A stretch of 47,063 bases of DNA from Planctomycetia bacterium (GTDB lineage Bacteria > Planctomycetota > Planctomycetia > Pirellulales > PNKZ01), in assembly GCA_021413845.1 (NCBI GenBank), contig JAIOPP010000055.1:1-47063 (forward strand), read 5' to 3'. Positions 1 through 8,800 of this stretch are shown piece by piece. Under the pieces are notes generated by a model that saw only the letters and a list, made by a program, of their open reading frames with translations, was not told the DNA's origin and ran no database searches. How positions within the stretch are numbered: position 1 is the first letter of the stretch; every line of letters begins with the position of its first letter. Position numbers and translations under genes: made by a program.

Positions 1-1263
1 GATCGCATGGCCGTGGCCGCCTACGGCGCGACCGCCTTCTGCGACGGCCTGACGCAAGCCATTCGCCGTTCGATCGAACTCGATTGGGCCTTGGGCAAAA
101 CGATCGACGACCTCATCCGCACGCGCCGCGCGGTCACGCAGTTTTATCGCAGCGCGCCGCTCCCCGACCTGTCGGAACGGGAACAACTCGAAACGGTGTT
201 GGCCGAAGTCATCGCGCGGCCGACCGATGCCAACGATTCGCACCCGAGTCCGAAGGATCGTTTCCGTTTGGCCGCGGCGCTGGATCCGCGCACCGCGCCG
301 GTTCCCGAAGAGTTCGTGTCGCGCCTGATCGAAGCCGACGCGAAGATGGCCGCCGAACTCGGCACGTCGCTCGATGAGAAAATCACCGCTCGAGCCAAGG
401 CCGTGCTGCACGAGCTCGATGAAGGGATCACGATGTTGTCGCAGATCATCAATCGCAACGACCATCCCGACGCCCGCTACGAGCGCGCTCGCCTTCTGAT
501 GGACATGGGAGATTACGCGGGAGTAGTGAAGGACTTGGATGTGCTCCTAAAGCTCGCGCCGGATGCCGGCCCAATCCGCTACATGCGTGCGCGAGCTTAC
601 GAAAAGCTCGGCCGCTATGCCGAGGCGATCGCCGATCTGGAGTTGGTGACTAAGTCGCTCGACGAAGAACAGGCGGCGCCGGGAAGTCCCGACGCGTTGG
701 AGACGGAGCAGGTGCGCAATCAGGTGATGCTGAGAACCGCGCAGTGCCTCGCTTCGGCCGAGCGGTTGCCGGAAGCGTCGGCGATGTACGATCGCGTGTT
801 GACGAAGACTCCCAAGTCGCTCGCCGCGCTGATCGGGCGCGGGCGCGTGGCGATCGGCATGAAGGCCGCGGCGAAAGCGTTGGCCGATTTCACCTCGGCC
901 GTCACGCATTGGCCGACCAGCGCCGAAGCTCTGTTGGAGCGGGCCGAACTCTACGCCCGCTGCGGCCGAGCCGAGCAAGCCACGGCCGATCAGCAGGCCG
1001 CGGCGGCGATCGATCGCCGCGTGGCCGAGGAGCGCAAGAAGCAGCAGGCGAAGCCGCAAGCGGCAGCACCGCAGCAGACGGCACCGCAGCCGCAAAAGCC
1101 GGCGACGAACGGGCAGCCCGCCGCGGCGCAGAAGACGGCAGCTCCACAACCGGCGAAGCCGCACATCGGCCCGCCTGCCGTGTCGCAAGCCGGGCCGCAT
1201 CTCGTCACCGCGCCGAAGTCGAAGGATCCCAATCCAAATCCCGCCATCGGCCGGCGCGAGTAA
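1..1263 (+). CDS. TPR-repeat protein, 5' end outside the window
   Basis: The reading frame is open from base 1, and the first ATG (base 7) has no visible ribosome site, so the true start probably lies upstream. The visible 420 or so residues are helical. Tetratricopeptide-like repeats run from about residue 150 to 335, with recognisable units around 'ARYERARLLMDMGDYAGV' and 'IRYMRARAYEKLGRYAEAI'. The last 80 residues are rich in Ala, Gln, Pro and Lys and look disordered. TPRs normally bind other proteins, so a scaffold or co-chaperone role is likely, but the partner cannot be read from the sequence. The N-terminal 130 residues match no family I recognise and could belong to an enzymatic domain cut by the window edge. 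A REP-like repeat follows the stop codon. Confidence 0.75.
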   Translation, partial: DRMAVAAYGATAFCDGLTQAIRRSIELDWALGKTIDDLIRTRRAVTQFYRSAPLPDLSEREQLETVLAEVIARPTDANDSHPSPKDRFRLAAALDPRTAPVPEEFVSRLIEADAKMAAELGTSLDEKITARAKAVLHELDEGITMLSQIINRNDHPDARYERARLLMDMGDYAGVVKDLDVLLKLAPDAGPIRYMRARAYEKLGRYAEAIADLELVTKSLDEEQAAPGSPDALETEQVRNQVMLRTAQCLASAERLPEASAMYDRVLTKTPKSLAALIGRGRVAIGMKAAAKALADFTSAVTHWPTSAEALLERAELYARCGRAEQATADQQAAAAIDRRVAEERKKQQAKPQAAAPQQTAPQPQKPATNGQPAAAQKTAAPQPAKPHIGPPAVSQAGPHLVTAPKSKDPNPNPAIGRRE

Positions 1264-1274
1264 GTCCGTCCTTT

Positions 1275-1305
1275 GAGGCGAGCGGGGAGCCGTCAGGCCC
1301 CCGGT
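1275..1305 (+). repeat. REP-like palindromic repeat, degenerate copy
   Basis: It begins AGGCGAGCGGGG and ends CCCCCGGT, like the two better copies at 1869-1899 and 1941-1971. The inner palindrome (CGGGGAGCC, loop GTCA, GGCCCCCG) has one bulge. It lies 12 bases after the TPR gene stop. Confidence 0.6.
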
Positions 1306-1425
1306 TCCGCGCCTTCGTCCGTCTCGTTTGCGCTCGCAGCGAAAATCCTCGGTTAATCTCCCGCCTCGTGTGCGGTTGGTCGCAGAGACGACCGTCTCCC
1401 TCACACGTTTCGCGAGATTCCGATC

Positions 1426-1899
1426 ATGGGTTTCTTCTCCGCTTCGCAGCCCGCGGCGCGCCCGCAGCCGCACGATGAGTTCTCAGCCGCGATCGAACAG
1501 ATCGAGCGCGAGCTCGACGCCGCGTTCGCCGAACTCGACGGCTGGGCCCGACCCGTGCTCGATCGCAACCGCGGCCGGCTCGGCGAGCTGCGCTCGGCGC
1601 TTGTCGTCGAGGCGGAGCGGATCTGCAAGTTGGACGCGCTGGCAACACAGAATCCGTCGCCGAGCGCCGCCGACGAGCGACGTCGTGCTCGCGGCGACCT
1701 GCTCGGCACGTTCGCCTGGATTCGCGAGCTGGTCTCGATGATCCATTTGGCGAAGCTCGCCGGAGCACCGGCCTCACGCGCCGAAGAGCTCGTGGCCCAG
1801 ATCGCGGCGGCGGTCGAAAGCATTTCGATCGTGGCCGACGCACGTCGCGAGCAACGTGTCGACTCCGAAGGCGAGCGGGGGACGTTAGTCCCCCGGTAA
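1426..1899 (+). CDS. Small helical protein of unknown function
   Basis: This is a 157-residue protein that I do not recognise. It has no signal peptide or membrane segment. It is almost wholly helical and rich in Glu, Arg and Ala, with heptad-like spacing around residues 20-75 (IEQIERELDAAFAELDGW) that suggests a coiled coil. The gene follows the TPR gene by 162 bases in the same direction, so they may be co-transcribed. Its last nine codons and stop lie inside a REP-like palindromic repeat (1869-1899), so the C-terminal tail GERGTLVPR is repeat-encoded. This suggests the repeat inserted at the 3' end and supplied the present stop codon. The protein is probably real because its codon use matches its neighbours, but its function is unknown. 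Confidence 0.6.
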   Translation: MGFFSASQPAARPQPHDEFSAAIEQIERELDAAFAELDGWARPVLDRNRGRLGELRSALVVEAERICKLDALATQNPSPSAADERRRARGDLLGTFAWIRELVSMIHLAKLAGAPASRAEELVAQIAAAVESISIVADARREQRVDSEGERGTLVPR

Positions 1900-1971
1900 G
1901 TTCGCCTCGGCAAGTCGCATCGCGTTAAGCAGCATCGATGTTACCGGGGGACTTACGTCCCCCGCTCGCCT
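1869..1971. repeat. Pair of inverted REP-like palindromes (BIME-like)
   Basis: Two 31-base copies face each other at 1869-1899 and 1941-1971, identical as reverse complements except for one base, with 41 bases between them. Each copy is itself a palindrome: CGGGGGAC, a 4-base loop, GTCCCCCG. The element sits between the convergent ends of the small helical gene and the kinase gene and could act as a bidirectional terminator or mRNA stabiliser. The left copy contains the TAA stop of the upstream gene. Confidence 0.75.
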
Positions 1972-1977
1972 CAGACC

Positions 1978-3723
1978 TCACGCCCTCAGTCGCTTCGTCT
2001 TCCGATAATACTTCAACCCGGGAAAGAAGAAGCAGGCCGCGGAAACGAGGCCGAACAGCGAGATGCCGAACGGCAAGTCATAGCGCGCCAGGAGCGCCAT
2101 CGCCGGCGCGCAGGCATAGAGCGCGAGAGCCTGCACGTAGAACCGGCCGCTGAGCATTCCGGCTTTGATGAGAAACACGCTCCCGCTCGCCAGCCCGAGC
2201 ACGGGACTGAGGCTCAACGTCGGCAGGCCGAGCAGCAGCTCGATCGGGAACAACAGCGCGATCGTCACGATGCTCCCCGCCCAGATGTGCGCGATCTGCC
2301 GTTCGATGAACGTCACCGGTCCGCTTCGCCGGCGCAGCGTCCAAAAGATCAACGCCCAAGCTCCCATCGCCGCGATCCAGAGCGCGGCGTACGGCAGCGG
2401 CGACGTCACTTGCTGCCAGCGCATCGTGTCGGTTGCGAAGCTGATCGCGAGCAGCACCGCGCTGTGCCACATCCACAGCAAGCCCCAGTTCTCCAACACC
2501 ACGGCATGGTGCGTCTCCGAGAGCCACCGCGCTAAGACGTGCCCGAACCGGCCGCTGCGCGCCGTGACCGGCTCGTCGTGCAGGAACGCGCGGAGATCAT
2601 CGGCCAAAGCTTTTGCGCTCGCGTACCGCAAGTCCGGCGGCTTCTGCAGGCAGCGGAGCGTGATCATCTCCAGCACGGCGTCGGCCCGCGGATTGAGCAA
2701 TCGAGGAGGGAGCGGCTCTTGCTCCAAGACCAGCAGTACCGTCTCCATGGCCGTGGCCCCTTGCAGCGGCGGCCGGCCGGTGAGCATCTGGTAGAGAATC
2801 GCGCCGAGGCTGTAGACATCGCTCGCCGGACCGATCCGTCCGCGGCTTCCCGCCGCTTGCTCGGGTGCCATGTAGGTCGGCGTGCCGAGGATCGCGCCGG
2901 TGTGCGTGAGCGAGCTGTCGTCTTCGATCCGCTTCGCAAGACCGAAATCGGTAACGAGCGGCCGGCCGTCTTGATCGATCAAGATGTTCGCCGGCTTGAG
3001 ATCGCGATGTAACACTCCTTGCGCGTGCGCCGCATGCACGGCTTCGCAGATCGGCAATAAGAGAGCAGCCGCTTCGCGCGCCGGCAGCGGACCGGCCGCT
3101 AAGCGCTCGGCAAGCGTGCTGCCGGCGACGTATTGCATCGAGAAGTACGGACGACCTTCCGCCTCGCCCACTTCGTATACCGGCACGACATGCGGATGAT
3201 CGAGCCGCGCGGCCGAGATCGCCTCTTGGCGAAAGCGAACCACTTCCGCCGAATGGAGCGACACGCCGGGACGAAGCATCTTGAGCGCGACGATCCGATC
3301 GAGCCCCCGATGCCGGGCCTGATAGACGATCCCCATGCCGCCCCGACCGAGCTCGGAGAGCAGCTCGTATTCACCGAACAAGCGGGGAAAATCGGTGTCG
3401 TGACCGCGAACAAGTTCTTCGCGACCGCGGCGAGGAATGTCTTCGGCGATCCGATGCTTGGCCTCCGGCGGCGAAGCGGCTTCGCTTGCGACTGCTTCAT
3501 TCGAGACGGCGTCGGCCAAGCGATGCGTGAGCAGCATCGCTCCCCAGAGCGAACGCAGCTCCGCGGCCAGCTCCGGATGTCGGCTTGCGGCTGCTTCCAC
3601 GTCGGGCTCGCCGCCGGTTTGCAAAACCTCGATCAGTTCGTTGACGACGAGCGCGAGTTGCTCGTCGCGGGCCGAAGCGTCGAGCAGCTCCGTCGGCGGC
3701 GGTTCGGGAGGTCGGGCCGTCAT
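1978..3723 (-). CDS. Membrane-bound Hanks-type serine/threonine protein kinase
   Basis: This 581-residue kinase would phosphorylate Ser/Thr of target proteins. An N-terminal cytosolic region (1-115) precedes a complete kinase domain (about 118-385). The visible motifs are the glycine loop GRGGMG (126-131), the ATP lysine K148 in VALKML, the catalytic loop HRDLKPAN (239-246), DFG (259-261) and GTPTYMAPEQ (280-289). All catalytic residues are present, so it should be active. After residue 415 there are about six membrane segments and no extracellular sensor domain. The start ATG overlaps the stop of the sigma-factor gene (ATGA), which implies translational coupling. In planctomycetes, ECF-like sigma factors are often encoded beside such kinases, so the kinase may control that sigma factor by phosphorylation (inference). 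The 3' end abuts a REP-like inverted repeat. Confidence 0.93.
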   Translation of the reverse strand: MTARPPEPPPTELLDASARDEQLALVVNELIEVLQTGGEPDVEAAASRHPELAAELRSLWGAMLLTHRLADAVSNEAVASEAASPPEAKHRIAEDIPRRGREELVRGHDTDFPRLFGEYELLSELGRGGMGIVYQARHRGLDRIVALKMLRPGVSLHSAEVVRFRQEAISAARLDHPHVVPVYEVGEAEGRPYFSMQYVAGSTLAERLAAGPLPAREAAALLLPICEAVHAAHAQGVLHRDLKPANILIDQDGRPLVTDFGLAKRIEDDSSLTHTGAILGTPTYMAPEQAAGSRGRIGPASDVYSLGAILYQMLTGRPPLQGATAMETVLLVLEQEPLPPRLLNPRADAVLEMITLRCLQKPPDLRYASAKALADDLRAFLHDEPVTARSGRFGHVLARWLSETHHAVVLENWGLLWMWHSAVLLAISFATDTMRWQQVTSPLPYAALWIAAMGAWALIFWTLRRRSGPVTFIERQIAHIWAGSIVTIALLFPIELLLGLPTLSLSPVLGLASGSVFLIKAGMLSGRFYVQALALYACAPAMALLARYDLPFGISLFGLVSAACFFFPGLKYYRKTKRLRA

Positions 3724-4364
3724 AGCACGCCCGAGGTCGAAGGATGTTCGTCGAGCAACAGCCGCAACCGGCGCAGAGCGCGGAGGTAGCGCATGCCGGC
3801 CGCCGGTTCGCTGAGCCCGAGCGCGAGGGCCGTGTCGTGGTTCGAGAGCTGCTCGATGTGCCTTAGCTCGAGGATCTCACGATCCGCCGGGTCGACCTGC
3901 GCGAGCGCTTCGCGAAAGCGCGCTTCCAACTCGCGCTGCAACAGCGCCGCGGCGGGGGTCGGTTCGCGACCGTCGCGCAGTTGCGCCGCAAGATCGAACG
4001 CCGATTGATCCGCGTACATCGACCGCGCCGGTGGCGCTTGTTCCCGATCGATGCTGCGCCGCTCGGCGCCCCGATGGCGGCGATGCGCATCGATCATCCG
4101 ATCGCGCGCAATCTGCCGAAGCCACAGATGAAACGGCATCGGAGCCTGGCGCAGATAGTCGGCCAACCGACGATCGGCTTCGAGCAACGCATCTTGCACG
4201 ACGTCGCTCACGTCGACCCGGCCTTGGATCCCGCGATCGAGACGCATCGCCACCAGCCGATGCAGCGCGCCGCGGTGTCGGGTCCAAAGTCGTTCGCGCG
4301 CCTCGGCATCGCCGGCTTGCGCCGCCGAAAGAAGCTGCTGCGTATCGCGCTCGTCGGGCCACAT
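3720..4364 (-). CDS. ECF-type RNA polymerase sigma-70 factor
   Basis: The chosen start (MWPDERDTQQ) gives 214 residues. A longer frame reaches 4400 but its first 12 codons do not look like sigma sequence. Region 2 covers about residues 10-95 (VDVSDVVQDALLEA, then FHLWLRQIARDRMIDAHRRH, the promoter -10 recognition part). Region 4 covers about 145-205, with the helix-turn-helix around LSNHDTALALGLSEPAAGMR. It would direct RNA polymerase to a specific set of promoters. No anti-sigma factor is adjacent. Instead the stop codon overlaps the start of a membrane Ser/Thr kinase gene by four bases, the planctomycete sigma-kinase arrangement, so regulation by phosphorylation is likely (inference). Confidence 0.9.
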   Translation of the reverse strand: MWPDERDTQQLLSAAQAGDAEARERLWTRHRGALHRLVAMRLDRGIQGRVDVSDVVQDALLEADRRLADYLRQAPMPFHLWLRQIARDRMIDAHRRHRGAERRSIDREQAPPARSMYADQSAFDLAAQLRDGREPTPAAALLQRELEARFREALAQVDPADREILELRHIEQLSNHDTALALGLSEPAAGMRYLRALRRLRLLLDEHPSTSGVL

Positions 4365-4474
4365 GCCGTTTATTATGCTCGCGCGCCGCGAATCGCACAA
4401 TTTCCGATTTATTCACGACGGCCGGTTAAGAGCCGCCGCCGGCTGCGGTTGGATCTCCGGAGGGAGACACGATC

Positions 4475-5422
4475 ATGCGCGCAATCATGCCACATAGCGC
4501 GACTCGCAGCCGGCTGAATCGCTTGACGAAAGCGTCGATGATGACGTTCGACACGCTCCGGCTCCCGCTGCTCGGCATCCTCGCGACGGCACTTGTCTAC
4601 CGGCAACTTCCCGCCTGGGGTGCGATGTGCCTCTGGGCCATGACGCTCTTCTACGGTTTCAAATGGATCACCTATCGGAGCGTCGCGAGTGACAAGAAAG
4701 TTTCATGCGGCCGGACGTGGGGTTACTTCTTCGCTTGGCCGGGGCTCGATGCCGAGGCTTTCTTTTCGGATCGCGAGCCGACAAGTCGTCCGACGGGGCG
4801 CGATTATGTCGGCGCGGGAACGACGATGCTTGTGGGAGCACTCACGATCGTCGTCGCAGCGCGGATGCGGCTCACAGTTGACCCAGTTGTTGTCGATCCG
4901 CTCATTGTCGGTTGGGCGGCGATGATCGGCATCGTCACGATGTTGCACTTCGGTTTGTTTCGGCTGGCGGCGCTGGCTTGGCAATCGGCCGGCGTCGCGG
5001 CCGAGCCGATCATGGATCGCCCGCTTGCGGCCGCGTCGGTCGCGGAGTTTTGGGACCGACGCTGGAACAAAGCTTTTCGCGATCTCGCGCATCGCTGGGT
5101 CTTCGAGCCGCTGGTGCGCCGCGTAGGGGTCCAGCCGGCGTTCGTCGCCGGCTTCGCATTCTCAGGCCTCGTTCACGACGCCGTCATCTCGCTGCCGGCC
5201 CGAGCCGGCTACGGACTGCCGACGCTCTACTTCTTGCTCCAAGCCGGCGCGGTGCTTGCGGCCCGCTCGACAGTCGGGCGGCGATGCGAGCTTCAGCACG
5301 GTCTGCGCGCGCGGCTGTTCGCCCTGCTCGCGATCGTCGGCCCACTCGGCCTGTTGTTTCACCAGCCGTTCGTGCGGCTGGTCGTCGTGCCGCTGCTCGA
5401 GGCGTTGCGTCTCGCTCGATAA
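4475..5422 (+). CDS. MBOAT / wax-synthase-like membrane O-acyltransferase
   Basis: This is a 315-residue integral membrane protein with roughly seven hydrophobic segments. A GGAGGG ribosome site precedes the ATG. The MBOAT signature is visible: SVAEFWDRRWNKAFRD (about 188-203) and the membrane-embedded His234 in FSGLVHDAV. These match the wax synthase-like branch, whose members move an acyl chain from acyl-CoA or another carrier to a hydroxyl group. The acceptor cannot be predicted; lipid alcohols, polyols or cell-surface glycans are all possible. A small membrane protein gene follows 39 bases downstream with its own strong ribosome site, so the pair is probably an operon. The gene is divergent from the sigma-factor gene. 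Confidence 0.8.
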   Translation: MRAIMPHSATRSRLNRLTKASMMTFDTLRLPLLGILATALVYRQLPAWGAMCLWAMTLFYGFKWITYRSVASDKKVSCGRTWGYFFAWPGLDAEAFFSDREPTSRPTGRDYVGAGTTMLVGALTIVVAARMRLTVDPVVVDPLIVGWAAMIGIVTMLHFGLFRLAALAWQSAGVAAEPIMDRPLAAASVAEFWDRRWNKAFRDLAHRWVFEPLVRRVGVQPAFVAGFAFSGLVHDAVISLPARAGYGLPTLYFLLQAGAVLAARSTVGRRCELQHGLRARLFALLAIVGPLGLLFHQPFVRLVVVPLLEALRLAR

Positions 5423-5461
5423 TTCCGCTCTCTCATCGGTTCTACTTCAAGGAGCTCGATC

Positions 5462-5884
5462 ATGAACATCAACTCGGCAAACCTGGAGCTTGCCGTTCGC
5501 CTCGGCGGCGTCTTGCAGCTCGGTGTGCTGACGGCCTCGGCCTTGGTGCCGCGCAAGCTGGAATGGCGCCGGCAACTTCGTCCGCTCGATCCTTTATTGC
5601 GGCAGCTGGTGTGGACCTACGGCGCGTTCATCGTGTTGATCATCGCCGCGCTCGGCGCGTTGTCGCTTGGCATGAGCGAGACGCTCGTCGGGGGAACGCC
5701 CTTGGCGCGCTGCGTCACCGGTTTCATCGCCGCGTTTTGGAGCATTCGCTTAACGCTCCAGTTCTTCGTGTTCGATGTGAAACCTTATCTGACGAACCGG
5801 CTCTACGCGCTCGGCTATCACAGCCTCACGGTTGCGTTTCTCTACTTAGCCGTGGTGTTTACCTGGGTCACGATTCGCGGCTGA
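5462..5884 (+). CDS. Small four-helix membrane protein, unknown function
   Basis: This is a 140-residue protein preceded by AAGGAG at good spacing. Hydrophobic segments lie at about residues 13-30, 52-70, 84-104 and 117-137. The loops carry few charged motifs, and FFVFDVKPYLTNR precedes the last helix. I do not recognise a family. Its position directly after the MBOAT-like acyltransferase gene suggests it works with it, for example as an accessory subunit or acceptor-lipid handling protein (inference). Its last 17 bases overlap, tail to tail, the end of the giant gene on the other strand. Confidence 0.75.
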   Translation: MNINSANLELAVRLGGVLQLGVLTASALVPRKLEWRRQLRPLDPLLRQLVWTYGAFIVLIIAALGALSLGMSETLVGGTPLARCVTGFIAAFWSIRLTLQFFVFDVKPYLTNRLYALGYHSLTVAFLYLAVVFTWVTIRG

Positions 5885-8800
5885 ACGAGTACTCGAAGTC
5901 GATGAAGAAGCGGCGAATCAGCAGAATGAAACCGGTCAGCAGCGTGAGCAAGCCTGCGAGCGGAGCGATTTGCGTCGTGATGCTCAACAAGCCGATCGCG
6001 GCGACCACGAGTGCGCCGCGACGGCTTTCGGCGAACCATGCCAAGCGGTTGCGAACGAGCCGCCACAGGACCCACAGCACGATCAACCCGGCGACGACCG
6101 CGGTGAGCCGCGTGAGGTCTTCGATCAGTGAAGCCGAGACCGGGCGCGCCGTGATCCGAGCATCGCCGAGCGGGGTCGTGAAACGGTAAAGCTTCCCCCG
6201 TTTCGGAATCTGCACTTCGAGTCCGGCGAGGCCGGCGAACTCGGCATGCGCTCCGGCGGCCGCTGCTCGCCAACCTCCTTGAACTGCCTTCGCCTCGAGT
6301 TGGTCCTTCGATCCTTCGAAGGTGAATCCGTCGCCGGCCACGAGGCCCTCAACCCCTCGTCCCGGCGTCGGCTGCTTCGCTTGCTCGCTTAACCGCTGTT
6401 GATAGCGCTGCGCCGTCGCTTGTTTTCCGCCGGCCAGACCGCGGCGATCTTCGGCTTGATTCATTTGCACTTGTTCTTGCTGGGCCGCGAGGTCTTTCAG
6501 GAGCGACTCCTTGGCTTTGCCTTGTGCCACCTGCGGCGCGACGGGCTGCGCGTTGGAATAGTTCGATACGCCGCCGAGCACCATCGTGCCCGCGCCGCTC
6601 TTGGTAAACACTCCTTTCGGTTCGCCTGGCTTCCCGGTGCCTGCCGGCCCGCTGTTCGCTACTTCGCCGTTCACTACGCCGTTGTTCGCGAGACTACCGT
6701 TCGCCAAGCCGTTTCTCGCGAGCCATTGAGCATCGAACCGGCTCGTACCGGCCGGGGACGCGGTCGGGGCCGGAGCGTTGATCGGCGACGGTTGCAACTC
6801 TCCTCCGAAGTTGCCTCCGATGGCGCTGACGACGTTCTTCGAGCGCGCATTCGATTGCCCTTCGTAGGTGCTGTTGAGCGTTCCCGAATTGGAGAGAATA
6901 GCCCCCGTGTCGGCATTCGTCGGAGGCAGCGCTTGCGCCGAGTGAGTTTGTTGTTTCCGCTCGGCTTCTTTCCACAGTTCGTTGTTGCGAAGGAGCTCTT
7001 GGCGCAGGTCGCCGTCGGCTGCTTGCGGCTGCGAATAGGAAGGGCTGCTAGAGAGCGCCCCGAGAAACGAACCGACGTCCGACTTGAGCTCGCGCAAGCT
7101 ATTCGAGGCCCGCGCTTTGGCGAACTCGTCGCCCCGTTCCAAGGTCAGCGCAAGCTTCTCGGCGCTCTTGTTGAAGTACGATAAGCTGCCGGCCTGAATC
7201 ACCGACTCTTCTTGCACCGGCTTCATCGTGCCGCCGAAGTCGAACCAATCGAACGACTCCGGCAGATACAGCCGCACTTGGCTGAGCTCGACCTTCACGT
7301 TCACGGTGCGCACGAGCGGGAAGTCGACTTTCGTGAGCGTTTGCAGCGATGCGAGCTTGCCGCCGTAGACGATTTTCAATTCGTAATCGAGATCCCCTTC
7401 GGCCGTCTTAACGAGCGGGATGCGGACTTCGCGCGCCGAGGCAGGCGGAGGCGCAGGGGTCGGCTTCACCGGCTCGCCGGCGACCCAGACGGTCCACAGA
7501 AGCGAACCCTGCGGCAACTCGACGACGAGAAATTGTTCGGACTTATTGTCGACCCGATACGTCTGTACGCCCCGATAGGCCCCGAACTCATCGACGACGA
7601 GCGTCGTCTCGGCGAGCCCGATCCGCGCGCCGACGGTCTCGACCGTCGCCCGGCTGCGCGTCGTGTACGTGAGTTGCGGATCGACGGCCGTCGGTTCGAC
7701 CCGATACGCTTGCGTGGCGCCGCCGCGCAGCAGACCCGCAACCACTTGCCATTGCTGCTGTTGGCGCCCGAGGGGCTCGAGCCCCGTCGTTTTATCGACG
7801 ACCAGCTCATCGCGGCCGAAGCCTTCGAGCGTTACGAAGCGGCCTTCGATACGGCCGGTCTCCGGCAGCGGAATCGGCGCGCTCTGCTCGAGGCTCGTGC
7901 GCAGCCGATCGCTTTCGACGAGCACGCGCAGTTGATCCATCACTTCGTCTTGCAGCAGCAGGCGCACTCGAATCAGCCGGCCGTCGGTGCCGATCGGCTC
8001 GATCTTTTTCTCGCGCAGTTGCGGCACGCCGATCTTCGCGTCGGCCAGCGCCGCGGGGAGCTGAAACGCAACCTCGCGCACCCCGGCATCGCGAATCGTG
8101 AATTCGAGCAAGATCGTTTCTTCGATCGCGCGGTCGGTGACCCGAACGTTCGTGATCGTCTGACAGCGAACGGTCGGTTGCCGTGCCTTGAGGTTGATCG
8201 TGCCGGCGTAGTCGCCCGAGGTGTAGCGCAAGGCGATCCGCGCCGTCGGCCGCTGCGCTTCGCGCAACCAGCCGAACGTTCGATCGAGCAGCTCTTGCTC
8301 GCAGCCGCGCAGTGCCGTCGGCTCGACGTCGAACGCCGGGTCGATCTGCACGACGAGGTGCCCCTCTTGTCGCTCGACATCCAGTACGTCGAGTCTCGGC
8401 AACGGCACCGTGAGCGTCGGACCGGTCTTGCCGAGCAGCCCGGCGAGCAGCAGTTCGACGGTGTCCGAGTGACCGGTGGCGAAGTAGACGGTGAGGAGCG
8501 AGCGACCATCGACCGTCGTCACGGCCCACTCGAAGGTGCCTGGCGCGATCACTTGATCGAGCCGCAGATCGTCGGGCAGAAAGGCGCGGAAGCGATGGAT
8601 CGGCGCACCCGCGACGCGGAGCTTGATCTGCGTTTCGAATCTTCGTTCCCGTTCGGCGATCTTCAAGATCGAGTTGGCCTCGGCGCTCGACTTCGCGACC
8701 AGCGGCACGATCGACAGCTTCCACGAAAACGGAACCGCGACGAAGCGATAGCTCTCGTAGGCCCGCATGCCGAGCGGGCTCACATCGCTCGGGTCGGCCG

